Part shown: positions 8,358 through 15,335 of the stretch, piece by piece
How the letters are laid out: the number at the start of each line of letters is the position of its first letter
Numbering within the stretch: the first letter of the stretch is position 1
Origin: Mollicutes bacterium
GTDB taxonomy: Bacteria > Bacillota_I > Bacilli_A > Izemoplasmatales > Izemoplasmataceae
DNA: 17,766 nt
Reading direction: 5' to 3'
Assembly: GCA_003551455.1 (NCBI GenBank)
Contig: PUMR01000065.1
Coordinates: 1 to 17,766, forward strand
Made by a program: the position numbers and the translations under genes
Notes under the pieces: model-generated
What the model was told of the DNA's origin: nothing
What the model saw: the letters and a program-made list of their open reading frames with translations, nothing else
Databases searched by the model: none

Positions 8358-9209
8358 TCAATTCGCTTCCTCTCTGACATTTTTCATACGGAACTGTTTG
8401 GGGCTCATGCCGACATTCTTCTTGAAGATGTTGTAGAAGTTGATCTCGTTTTGATAGCCGCATTCCTTGGCGATGTCCTTGACGTTCTTCTGGGTGGTGA
8501 TGAGAAAGTGTTTGGCCAAATCCAGACGGAAGCGGATGATGTATTCATAAGGGGGAAGTCCGACTTCCCGCTTGAAAAGGCGGCTGAAGTGATAGACACT
8601 GTAGCCGACGAACTCGGCGAGGTCTTCCAGGGTGATCTTCTTGTCGATGTTTTGCTCGACATAGAAGAGGGCCTGGATGATGGCGTAACTGTGGGGGTTC
8701 TCGATTTCTGTGCCGTAGTATTTGCGGGCATAGACTTCGACGAGGATGGCCTCGAGGTTCAAAGAGACATAGACCTCGTTCAAGGTCTCATAGGCGGAGA
8801 GTTCCTTCAGACGGACGAAGAACATGACGATGTTGGAGAAGTCCATGATCGAGCGCACGCTCTTGCGTGACTCGATGATCTCTTCCATGTAGTCGGGGGC
8901 GAGTTTGCCGTCGAATTCGGTGATGTAGAGGGCGCACTGGGAGGAAGACATCTTGATGAAAGTGTCCTTTTCGACGATGAGGAGGTCGTTTCGCGAAAGG
9001 GTGTGGACCTCTTTGTCGACGGTGACGAAAAGGGCCCCCTTGGTGATGTAGAAGAAATAGTAGGAATCAGCCGTGTTGAAACTCGTCGAGTATTCGTCCT
9101 CGAGTTCGAGTTGATAGAAGCTTTTGTAGTGAAAAAGGCTCTTTTTCGCGAATCCGCGCGCTTCATACGTCTTTTTGACAATCGTCTTCACACTTTCGCC
9201 CGTGAACAT
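8358..9209 (-). CDS. AraC-family transcriptional regulator
   Basis: A 283-residue AraC/XylS-type regulator. Seen: the N-terminal part (about 30-100) is a short beta-rich, cupin-like sensor (YYFFYITKGALFVTVDKEV ... DLLIVEKDTF). The C-terminal 100 residues hold two helix-turn-helix units: ITLEDLAEFVGYSVYHFSRLF (about 192-212) and VKDIAKECGYQNEINFYNIFK (about 243-263). The family signature ends in GMSPKQFR. Start: ATG at 9209 is chosen over ATG at 9215 because GGAGGG abuts the latter but sits six bases from the former. It is the first gene of the operon with the GH38-like enzyme and the DUF4185 lipoprotein, and is divergent from a kinase-like gene. That arrangement suggests it is a local activator sensing a pathway sugar. 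Its target may be the element shared by the two divergent intergenic regions. The ligand is unknown. Confidence 0.93.
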   Translation of the reverse strand: MFTGESVKTIVKKTYEARGFAKKSLFHYKSFYQLELEDEYSTSFNTADSYYFFYITKGALFVTVDKEVHTLSRNDLLIVEKDTFIKMSSSQCALYITEFDGKLAPDYMEEIIESRKSVRSIMDFSNIVMFFVRLKELSAYETLNEVYVSLNLEAILVEVYARKYYGTEIENPHSYAIIQALFYVEQNIDKKITLEDLAEFVGYSVYHFSRLFKREVGLPPYEYIIRFRLDLAKHFLITTQKNVKDIAKECGYQNEINFYNIFKKNVGMSPKQFRMKNVREEAN

Positions 9210-9233
9210 GGACATCCCTCCGAATACGCTTTC

Positions 9234-9262
9234 ATTGTAGTTTTACTAATTATATTTTACAA
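9234..9262 (-). promoter_or_regulatory. Putative promoter of the AraC-GH38-DUF4185 lipoprotein operon
   Basis: On the minus strand TTGTAA (9262-9257) is followed after 17 bases by TACAAT (9239-9234), giving a start about 20 bases before the gene. The same -35 hexamer with the same spacing occurs before the MngB-like gene. A TATAAT at 9254-9249 lies in the spacer but has no good -35. Confidence 0.6.
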
Positions 9263-9283
9263 TGTTTCTCCAGAATCGGGCAA
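9263..9283. promoter_or_regulatory. Candidate activator site, copy A
   Basis: This 21-base stretch lies directly upstream of the minus-strand -35. It shares CTC, GAATCGG (9273-9279) and GCAA (9280-9283) with the region at 13081-13101. In both places TTACAA and GCAA start 23 bases apart. The position next to a poor -35 is where AraC-type activators usually bind; that assignment is inference. Confidence 0.5.
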
Positions 9284-9320
9284 TATTTATTAGTTTTTCA
9301 CCAATTTTTGCGAGTTTCTG

Positions 9321-9349
9321 TTTCCAAGTCGCCGGGATTTATGTATAAT
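9321..9349 (+). promoter_or_regulatory. Putative promoter of the kinase-like gene at 9377
   Basis: A perfect TATAAT at 9344-9349 lies 17 bases after TTTCCA at 9321-9326, which matches TTGACA in four of six positions. The kinase gene at 13185 has the same TTTCC/17/TATAAT arrangement. Confidence 0.65.
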
Positions 9350-9376
9350 GGATATCCCCCGGAAGGAGGAATCCCC

Positions 9377-10291
9377 ATGTATATCGGTGTCGCCGGCGGA
9401 GTGAGCCGCACCGTCGCCATTCTCGCCGACGAGAACAAAGAGACGTTGAAACGGACCGTGGTAAAGCCTTCGAGCATCCGCACCGTCGGTTTCGACCATG
9501 CCATGGACAATCTGCAAGAAGCCCTGCAGAATGTCCTCGAAGGACATGACGGCCACATCGCGAGCGCCTTCATCGGCCTCGGCGACGTCTTTGACGAGAT
9601 CGATGCGAAAAACGTCAGACGAGAAGTCAAAAAGCGCATCCCCCGCTTGGCGGAAACGCCCATCCACGTCAAGAACAATGTCCTCACCGCCCATGCGGGC
9701 GCCTTGGCGGGAGAGCCCGGCATCGTGTTGGCGGCCGGCACCGTCAGCGCGGCTTATGCGGATGATGGTCGAGGCAACACCCACATGGCGGGCGGCTTCA
9801 CCTTCAACGAGGGCTCGCCCGGCGGTGCCTACGACCTCGGCCTGCAAGGACTCGGGGTCGCGGCCAAGGCCCTCGATTACCGTCTGCGTCCGAGCGCTTT
9901 CGCCGACGCCCTCTTGGATCACTTGAAAGTGAACTCCTTCAAGGACGCGATCGACCTCTTGGAACACTTCCCTTCGGACCGCCCCGCCGTCGCGAAACTG
10001 GCGAAACTCGTGACCCGCTTCGCCGACGAGGGCGACTCCCATGCCGTGGTTATCGTCGAAAAGGCCACGGACGAACTGTTGCTCATGGTGCGGACCGTGA
10101 TGACGATGAGCGGTATCGAGACACCGACGCTTTCCGTCACGGGCGGTCTCGGAAATGCCAATACCCTCTTCAAGAAACGTTTCATCGAGAAAGTCCGCGA
10201 ACTCGATTCTTCCATCGAAATCCGTTCGCCCCTCCACGAGCCCGCTTTCGGCGCGGTGATCCTCGCCGAGAAATATGCCGACAAGGCCTGA
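9377..10291 (+). CDS. BadF/NagK-family kinase homologue, probably inactive (pseudokinase)
   Basis: A 304-residue member of the BadF/BadG/BcrA ATPase family (N-acetylglucosamine kinase-like), clearly paralogous to the gene at 13185-14093 (shared SSIRTV, AHAGAL, ATDELLLMV, GLGN or SLGN). Seen: the start ATG has AAGGAGG seven bases upstream. The N-terminal phosphate motif reads YIGVAGGVSRT where the paralogue has YIGIDGGGTKT, so Asp6 is Ala, Gly9 is Val and Lys11 is Arg. The expected catalytic Asp101 is Asn (KNNV versus KNDV). GTGS is GTVS (121-124), and EGDLGS is EGSPGG (145-150). All these are nucleotide or catalytic positions in the family. The reading frame is intact and has its own promoter, ribosome binding site and terminator, so it is maintained. 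A sugar-sensing or regulatory role with the divergent AraC gene is plausible but inferred. Confidence 0.85.
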   Translation: MYIGVAGGVSRTVAILADENKETLKRTVVKPSSIRTVGFDHAMDNLQEALQNVLEGHDGHIASAFIGLGDVFDEIDAKNVRREVKKRIPRLAETPIHVKNNVLTAHAGALAGEPGIVLAAGTVSAAYADDGRGNTHMAGGFTFNEGSPGGAYDLGLQGLGVAAKALDYRLRPSAFADALLDHLKVNSFKDAIDLLEHFPSDRPAVAKLAKLVTRFADEGDSHAVVIVEKATDELLLMVRTVMTMSGIETPTLSVTGGLGNANTLFKKRFIEKVRELDSSIEIRSPLHEPAFGAVILAEKYADKA

Positions 10292-10317
10292 ACACGAAAC
10301 CCTCCCTGACACACACG

Positions 10318-10347
10318 AAGCCCCCGGGCAAACGCCCGGGGGCTTTC
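10318..10347 (+). terminator. Rho-independent terminator after the kinase-like gene
   Basis: AAGCCCCCGGGC (10318-10329) pairs with GCCCGGGGGCTT (10334-10345) around loop AAAC. This gives a 12-bp GC-rich stem with a short T run at its end, 26 bases after the stop codon. It also separates this gene from the convergent GH38 gene, though the minus-strand side lacks a T tract. Confidence 0.85.
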
Positions 10348-10372
10348 ATAAGGAGGAACGAGAAGAAGCTTC

Positions 10373-13021
10373 TCATTGTTTACGGAAACGGAGGTTGACA
10401 ATCCTTCCCGGGGCGATTGCATCTTTTTTCGGGAAGGGAGCGGGATTTTCGCCCAAAAAGTCGACAGTTTGCGGGTTGTGCCACACGGGCGTTTCGACGG
10501 CACCTTTCTCGACCGTCTCCTTTGAGGGGTTGAAGACGCGCAGGAGGGGACTCTTGTCCTTGGTCGTCTGCAAGGTGGAAAAGACGAGGTCGGAATCATG
10601 CAACGTGAGCAGCCGGAAACTTTCGGGCAATATGTGGTCGAGCGGATTCACGGGGAAATACCCTGTCTTCTCATAAGCTCTGTCGAAGGGTTGTTTCTGG
10701 TAAGCGGCGCCTTTTGTCGCATAGGCGAGATAGTCTTTGAACACCCTGTTCGCAGCAAAAGTCTCATAGAGGGCGAAAGCGACCCGGAACGTGTTCTTGC
10801 CCTTCATTTGCGCTTCGGGGGTCTTTATGATCTTGTAGTCGAGACCGCTCGGTCGGCCCGGGCGGCGGCGGAGGTCGGGGAGCCCGAGATGGCCGACGGC
10901 GCGATAGAGCGTCAAAGCGATGCCGCTGTAGTTTTCGTTCACGAACTCGTATTCTTTGACGCTTTTCGTGAAGGCCGCCAGAGTGTGGCCTTTTCCCTTG
11001 GCCGCGACGAAATTGAGAAGCGGCCAGGTCGGAGTGGGCTCCTCGAAGAATCCCTTCTCTTTCCAGCCCGCCAGGGTGGCGGGCTCCGTCGGACGCTTGA
11101 TGAAGCCGAACTGGCTTCCGGCAAACGAGTGGTCGTTTTTCAACTCTGAATCGGCGACGAGGCGGAGACGGTGATTCTCGGCTTGGTTGTCGATCTCGCC
11201 TTCCACCTCGATGATGGGGGAAGCCTTATGCAAGCGGATGGTTAGCTTGTAGGGAAGCGGAGTGTCCGCGCATTTCTTCTTACGTGCGGTAAGGGTTCTC
11301 GGTATGGTCATGGTCCCTTTGAAGGTGAGCTCGCTCTCGAAACGTCCTGCGTGGGTTCTTTCCACCCGGACGCCGGCGAAGAAATCCCGGAGGACCATGT
11401 CTTCTTCCGGCGGGGAATGGTCGTAGGTGTCACCGGCGTCGCCGCTGTCTTCGAGATGGAGGAAACGCCGCCAGGTCTTCAAGAGTCTCTTGTCCGTGAG
11501 ATGGATACCGTCTCCGTCGAAATAGAGCCGGTAGTGGTCGTTCTCGATGGCTTGTCCTCCTTCTTGGACCCGGGCGACATGCTTCGGTGCTTCTTCTAGG
11601 ACGCGGAGCACCTTGTAGCCCGTTCCCGGAAAGTCCGTGAGCGTCAAACTCACCATGGTCTTGTGATAATCCTTGTCCTTTTCGCGGAGACTCTTCTTCT
11701 TTCTTTGGACGCCGCCGTAGATCCGCTCTTGGCTTATGATGTCATAGGGGATTTCCTCATCCCCTGCTTTCAACACGAACTGCTCTCCCTTCGTGTGCAC
11801 CACAAGACGCATGGTCCTGTCTTCCTTGTAGGGGAGGGGATGGAAGACGACAAGCGGCATGCCCGCTTTTTCTTCCACGGATAGGGCGATCGACTTCAAA
11901 AGGAGTCCCCGCAAGGATTCGGCGAGCGTCAAGGCCGAGAGGCTCTTTTCGCGGATGAAGGCGTTCGCGGTGTCGGAAAGGGTGGCCGAGGCGTGGGTCT
12001 GGCATTGCACGAGCGTCTCCCAGGCGTGGTCGAGGAGCTTTTGGTCATAGGAGAGACCCAAGGTGTCCAAAAGCGTCATCAACGGTTGGACTTCCAAGGC
12101 GAGCATGCGTTCTGTCGCATCCTGCAAGGCCTTGATGTCGGCCCGGGCCGAAAAGACGGACTTGTGCACCCGGTGGTATTGGGTGGAATAGAGTTCGTCG
12201 GTATGGACTTGGAGGTCTTTTCCTTTCTTGCGGACTCGCGCGAGATACTCCTCCCAGGTCGTGAGCCGGAAGTGATACTTGTCGGATTGTTGGTTGTAGG
12301 CGGCGATCCTTTCTGCGATATCCAAGATGGCGGGATTCTGGTCGAAACCGAGAGGGAAGACGCATTCGCCCTTCAGAGCGCTTCTTGCCACGAGCCTCTC
12401 CATGAGGCTTCCCACATCGATCTTGTTGTAGTCTTTCGCCTCCTTGGAAAAGAGGGTCCCGTCCTTGAAGGCATACGTGCCGTAGCCGTAGCCGGAGAGC
12501 ATCACATGGGTCAACACTTCGCTGCCGTCGTCCGAACGGAACAAGAAGTCGTTCTCGAGTCCGTATTCATCACCCACGCCGCGGGTGATGACGAAATCCT
12601 CGATGCCGAAACCGTTCAGGATCTTCGGCATGTCTTTGGGGAAGCCGAAGGTGTCGGGGAGATAGGCGACAGGAAACACGCGGCCGAGGGAACTCGCGCT
12701 CTCGATGCCGAGACGGAGGTTGTTCGCGAGGGACTCGCCGCTCGAGATGAAACAGTCCGCATGAGAGTGGAAGGGACCGACGAAAAGTCTCTTCTCCCGT
12801 ATGTGCTTCGCTACACGGTCCCTGTCTTCGGGATGGATCCGGAGGTATTCGTCCAAAGCGGCCGTCTGGCCGTCAAGCAGAAAATCCCGCACCCGGCCGT
12901 CCTCCAGAGCGCAGAGCAAATCCTTCATGTTGTAGACGAACTGCACGCGCGCCTCTTCGGGACGGAAATACCAGATCGGATCCCAGTGGGTGTGATGGAT
13001 GCAATGGGCGATTCTTTTCAT
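10373..13021 (-). CDS. GH38 alpha-mannosidase, MngB-like
   Basis: An 882-residue cytosolic glycoside hydrolase, close in length to E. coli MngB (877), which hydrolyses 2-O-(6-phospho-mannosyl)-glycerate. Seen: zinc motif HHTHWDPIWYF (His12, Asp14). Nucleophile Asp123 lies in AYLPDTFGFPKDMPKILNGF. SDDGSEVLTHVM, FPLGFDQNP (222-230) and QYHRVHKSVFSARADIK (281-297) are all recognisable in MngB-type enzymes. The beta-sandwich C-terminal domains follow. Odd: the second zinc His (His343) is followed by Ala, where family members usually have His-Asp (QTHASATLSD versus an HD motif), so activity or specificity may be changed. The start ATG has GGAGGAA six bases upstream. The gene is divergent from the intact kinase at 13185, which probably phosphorylates or shares a released sugar. 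Substrate could be a mannoside or another alpha-glycoside. Confidence 0.9.
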   Translation of the reverse strand: MKRIAHCIHHTHWDPIWYFRPEEARVQFVYNMKDLLCALEDGRVRDFLLDGQTAALDEYLRIHPEDRDRVAKHIREKRLFVGPFHSHADCFISSGESLANNLRLGIESASSLGRVFPVAYLPDTFGFPKDMPKILNGFGIEDFVITRGVGDEYGLENDFLFRSDDGSEVLTHVMLSGYGYGTYAFKDGTLFSKEAKDYNKIDVGSLMERLVARSALKGECVFPLGFDQNPAILDIAERIAAYNQQSDKYHFRLTTWEEYLARVRKKGKDLQVHTDELYSTQYHRVHKSVFSARADIKALQDATERMLALEVQPLMTLLDTLGLSYDQKLLDHAWETLVQCQTHASATLSDTANAFIREKSLSALTLAESLRGLLLKSIALSVEEKAGMPLVVFHPLPYKEDRTMRLVVHTKGEQFVLKAGDEEIPYDIISQERIYGGVQRKKKSLREKDKDYHKTMVSLTLTDFPGTGYKVLRVLEEAPKHVARVQEGGQAIENDHYRLYFDGDGIHLTDKRLLKTWRRFLHLEDSGDAGDTYDHSPPEEDMVLRDFFAGVRVERTHAGRFESELTFKGTMTIPRTLTARKKKCADTPLPYKLTIRLHKASPIIEVEGEIDNQAENHRLRLVADSELKNDHSFAGSQFGFIKRPTEPATLAGWKEKGFFEEPTPTWPLLNFVAAKGKGHTLAAFTKSVKEYEFVNENYSGIALTLYRAVGHLGLPDLRRRPGRPSGLDYKIIKTPEAQMKGKNTFRVAFALYETFAANRVFKDYLAYATKGAAYQKQPFDRAYEKTGYFPVNPLDHILPESFRLLTLHDSDLVFSTLQTTKDKSPLLRVFNPSKETVEKGAVETPVWHNPQTVDFLGENPAPFPKKDAIAPGRIVNLRFRKQ

Positions 13022-13051
13022 GCCGGTTCCTCCCTATATCCTCATACCTAG

Positions 13052-13080
13052 ATGATAGTCCAGTCCCGCCCGCATTACAA
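13052..13080 (-). promoter_or_regulatory. Putative promoter of the MngB-like gene
   Basis: On the minus strand TTGTAA (13080-13075) is followed after exactly 17 bases by TATCAT (13057-13052). The transcription start would fall about 25 bases before the gene. Hexamer and spacing match the AraC operon promoter at 9234-9262. Confidence 0.6.
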
Positions 13081-13101
13081 CACTCTCGCGAATCGGCGCA
13101 A
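13081..13101. promoter_or_regulatory. Candidate activator site, copy B
   Basis: This stretch lies just upstream of the -35 at 13075-13080. It contains CTC, GAATCGG (13090-13096) and GCAA (13098-13101), matching the element at 9263-9283 with one base shifted. The shared position relative to the same -35 suggests one regulator controls both GH38 genes. Confidence 0.5.
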
Positions 13102-13132
13102 GATTGACTATGTCTTTGCGGGTTTTCCGAAG

Positions 13133-13161
13133 TTTCCTTTTTTTGCGGATTCCGCTATAAT
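13133..13161 (+). promoter_or_regulatory. Putative promoter of the intact kinase gene
   Basis: TATAAT at 13156-13161 lies 17 bases after TTTCCT at 13133-13138. The -35 is poor, as in the paralogous promoter at 9321-9349, so an activator may be needed. The start codon lies 23 bases downstream of the -10. Confidence 0.6.
13145..13155. promoter_or_regulatory. Operator-like palindrome in the kinase promoter spacer
   Basis: GCGGATTCCGC is a perfect inverted repeat with a one-base centre, abutting the -10. A similar stretch, TTTGCGGGTTTTCCG at 13115-13129, precedes the -35, forming an imperfect direct repeat with TTTGCGGATTCCGC at 13142-13155. A repressor site is plausible; no cognate protein can be assigned. 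Confidence 0.4.
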
Positions 13162-13184
13162 CGGGAGTGAAAGGGCGTGATTGG

Positions 13185-14093
13185 ATGTATATCGGTATCG
13201 ACGGCGGCGGCACGAAGACGCAGGTGACCCTCGCCGACAAGAATCTGGACGTGTTGGCCGAGGCCACCCTCGGTCCTTCGAGCATCCGCACCGTTCCCTT
13301 CGAAGAGAGCATGGCGACTTTGCGAAAAGGCATCGAGGCTTGCCTGGAAAAGGTCCCCGACGCCAAGATCGAGAGTCTTTTCGCCGGCCTCGGCGATGTG
13401 GCCGGGGCGGCGGACGGAGAGATGGTGGCTGCGCGGTTGCGAACTTTGCCCTTCCTTGAAGACGCCCGCATCGAAGTGAAGAACGACGTCTACAACGCCC
13501 ATGCGGGAGCGCTGGAAGGACGAAGCGGCATCGTCCTCATCATCGGTACGGGCAGTGTCGCCTTCGGGCGCGACGAGACGGGCGGGAGTCATCGCGCCGG
13601 TGGTTATTCCCATCATGAAGGTGACCTCGGCAGCGCCTTCGGTCTGGGCAAGCAAGCCCTCTCTCTCATGGGGAAAGCCTTGGACGGAAGGGCGGAAAAG
13701 AGCCCTTTGACAGAAGAACTCGTCGAGCATTTCGGCATCAAGAGCTTCCCCGACGCCGTGAAAGTCTACAACGAGTTCACAAACCGGACCGACATCGCCG
13801 CTTTGGCCCGCTTCGTGACCAAACACGCCTCCCAAGGCGACAAGAACGCTCTGGCCGTCATCGAGACGGCGACCGACGAGCTCCTCCTCATGGTGAAAGC
13901 GGTGGATGCCGCCTTGCAGCTCGAAAACAAGGAAATCGGGATCATCGGCTCGCTGGGAAACGCCCCTACTCCATTGAGGGACCGCTTCCGTGCGAAGGTG
14001 GAAACGTATGATCCCGCCTTCGTCATCCATGGACCGAGACAGTCGGCGGTGCATGGAGCCTTGGTCCTGGCAAGAAGGAACCATGAAGATTGA
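13185..14093 (+). CDS. BadF/NagK-family sugar kinase, intact
   Basis: A 302-residue ASKHA-fold kinase of the BadF/BadG/BcrA ATPase family, similar to N-acetylglucosamine kinases, expected to phosphorylate a sugar with ATP in the cytosol. Seen: phosphate-1 motif YIGIDGGGTKTQ (2-13), catalytic Asp101 in VKNDVYNAHAGAL, phosphate-2 GTGS (121-124), EGDLGSAFGLG (145-155) and adenosine-region GSLGNAP. Start: ATG at 13185 is chosen because it begins the conserved MYIG shared with the paralogue, and AAAGGG lies nine bases upstream. A GTG at 13167 is also in frame but only six bases after the -10, so it is unlikely. The gene is divergent from the MngB-like GH38 and probably acts on a monosaccharide released by it or by its partners. 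The exact sugar (GlcNAc, mannose or other) cannot be read. Confidence 0.92.
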   Translation: MYIGIDGGGTKTQVTLADKNLDVLAEATLGPSSIRTVPFEESMATLRKGIEACLEKVPDAKIESLFAGLGDVAGAADGEMVAARLRTLPFLEDARIEVKNDVYNAHAGALEGRSGIVLIIGTGSVAFGRDETGGSHRAGGYSHHEGDLGSAFGLGKQALSLMGKALDGRAEKSPLTEELVEHFGIKSFPDAVKVYNEFTNRTDIAALARFVTKHASQGDKNALAVIETATDELLLMVKAVDAALQLENKEIGIIGSLGNAPTPLRDRFRAKVETYDPAFVIHGPRQSAVHGALVLARRNHED

Positions 14094-14138
14094 AAAAGCC
14101 CCGGCAGTTCCCATGGGAACTGCCGGGGCGTCTCTTTT
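14094..14138. terminator. Strong bidirectional rho-independent terminator
   Basis: A perfect 32-base palindrome spans 14098-14129 (arms starting GCCCCGGCAG, centre CCCATGGG). It is flanked by AAAAA on the left and TCTCTTTT on the right, so it has a T tract on both strands. It lies between the convergent kinase gene (stop at 14093) and the ABC ATPase gene (stop at 14148) and would end transcription from both sides. Confidence 0.92.
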
Positions 14139-14147
14139 CGGGATGTC

Positions 14148-15248
14148 CTATTTGATGACCTCTTCACTGTCTTGGTCGAAGAAGTGCACCTTGTTCATGT
14201 CGAAGGTGAAGGTCACCTTGTCGCCGATGTCGATGTCGGTGCGGGCATCAACGCGGGCGATGGCGTCCTGGTCGCCGATTTTCGCGGTGACATTCGTCTC
14301 GGAGCCGAGGAGTTCGGCGACCTCGACGCTGAATTCGACGCGGGCGTTGGGATAGGTCTCGGCGGTGACATTGTCGTCGTGGATGTCCTCGGGGCGGATG
14401 CCCATGACGAGTTCCTTCTCCGTATAGCCCTTCTCTTTCAGTGTTTTCAGCCGGCCCTTGGGAATCTCGATCCTCATGCCCTGGGCGACGAAGTTGCCGT
14501 CCTTGTCGATTCTTCCGCGGAAGAAGTTCATGGCCGGCGTGCCGATGAATCCGGCGACAAACATGTTCTGGGGGTTGTCGTAGACTTCCGAGGGGGTGCC
14601 GATCTGTTGGATGTAGGCGTTGTTCATGACGACGATGCGGTCGGCCATGGTCATCGCCTCGACCTGGTCGTGGGTGACATAGATGGTGGTGGTCTCGATG
14701 CGGGCGTGGAGTTTGATGAGCTCGGCGCGCATCTGGACACGGAGTTTGGCGTCCAGATTCGAGAGCGGCTCGTCCATGAGGAACACCTTGGGGTTCCTGA
14801 CGATGGCCCTTCCCAAGGCGACGCGCTGGCGTTGTCCGCCCGAGAGGGCTTTGGGTTTCCGGTCGAGCAGGTTCTCGAGACCGAGGATCGCGGCGGCCTC
14901 TTTGACGCGGCGCTCGATTTCCATTTTCGGGAATTTTCGCAGTTTCAGACCGAAAGCCATGTTCTGGTAGACGCTCATGTGCGGATAGAGGGCATAGGAC
15001 TGGAAGACCATGGCGATGTCGCGGTCTTTCGGGGCGAGGTCGTTGGCGAGGCGGTCACCGATGTAGAGTTCGCCGTCGGTGATCTCTTCGAGACCCGCCA
15101 CCATGCGGAGGGTCGTCGTCTTGCCGCAGCCGGAGGGGCCGACGAAGACGATGAATTCTTTGTCGCGGACTTTGAGGTTGAAGTCGTCAACGGCGAGGAC
15201 ATTGCCGTCATAGATTTTCTTGAGACCGTTGAATGTGAGTTCTGCCAT
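14148..15248 (-). CDS. msmX: ABC transporter ATPase for sugar import, MsmX/UgpC/MalK type
   Basis: A 366-residue ATPase that energises carbohydrate ABC importers on the cytoplasmic face of the membrane. Seen: Walker A GPSGCGKT (37-44), Q-loop Gln83 in VFQSYALYPHMS, signature LSGGQ (135-139), Walker B VFLMDEP (155-161), D-loop SNLDAK and H-loop His193 in VTHDQVEAMT. The C-terminal third (about 240-366) is the regulatory TOBE-type domain of this subfamily. Start ATG has AAGGAGAG upstream. It has its own promoter and terminator and is separated from the permease gene by 12 kb. That fits the known behaviour of MsmX-type ATPases, which serve several importers, so it may power the permease at 909-1802. 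Symbol is by family resemblance; ugpC is a common alternative label. Confidence 0.95.
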   Translation of the reverse strand: MAELTFNGLKKIYDGNVLAVDDFNLKVRDKEFIVFVGPSGCGKTTTLRMVAGLEEITDGELYIGDRLANDLAPKDRDIAMVFQSYALYPHMSVYQNMAFGLKLRKFPKMEIERRVKEAAAILGLENLLDRKPKALSGGQRQRVALGRAIVRNPKVFLMDEPLSNLDAKLRVQMRAELIKLHARIETTTIYVTHDQVEAMTMADRIVVMNNAYIQQIGTPSEVYDNPQNMFVAGFIGTPAMNFFRGRIDKDGNFVAQGMRIEIPKGRLKTLKEKGYTEKELVMGIRPEDIHDDNVTAETYPNARVEFSVEVAELLGSETNVTAKIGDQDAIARVDARTDIDIGDKVTFTFDMNKVHFFDQDSEEVIK

Positions 15249-15289
15249 AGGGTTCTCTCCTTAGGGATGAAAGATGTGTACCAAGGTCG

Positions 15290-15295
15290 ATTATA
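15290..15295 (-). promoter_or_regulatory. -10 box of the ABC ATPase gene
   Basis: A perfect TATAAT on the minus strand, about 40 bases before the ATPase start, in the 87-base gap after the PucR-type gene. No good -35 is seen at 16-18 bases. It would let the ATPase be expressed separately from the upstream genes. Confidence 0.5.
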
Positions 15296-15335
15296 CGGAA
15301 CCGCGACCGGAAATGCCATGGGCACTTTGCACAAA

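Noticed and set aside
8357..8380. Upstream ATG at 8380 for the GH38-like gene
   Set aside because: No ribosome binding site; the ATG at 8356 begins the conserved GH38 strand and has AGAGGAAG.
9249..9254. TATAAT on the minus strand as the -10 of the AraC operon
   Set aside because: Its 17-base upstream hexamer is GATTCT, a poor -35, while TTGTAA-17-TACAAT matches the layout at the second divergent region. It could still be a secondary promoter.
9290..10312. Minus-strand open frame of 340 codons
   Set aside because: Antisense to the kinase-like gene, which has a promoter, ribosome binding site and family motifs.
13155..14114. Minus-strand open frame of 319 codons
   Set aside because: Antisense to the intact kinase gene and runs into the terminator; no domain.
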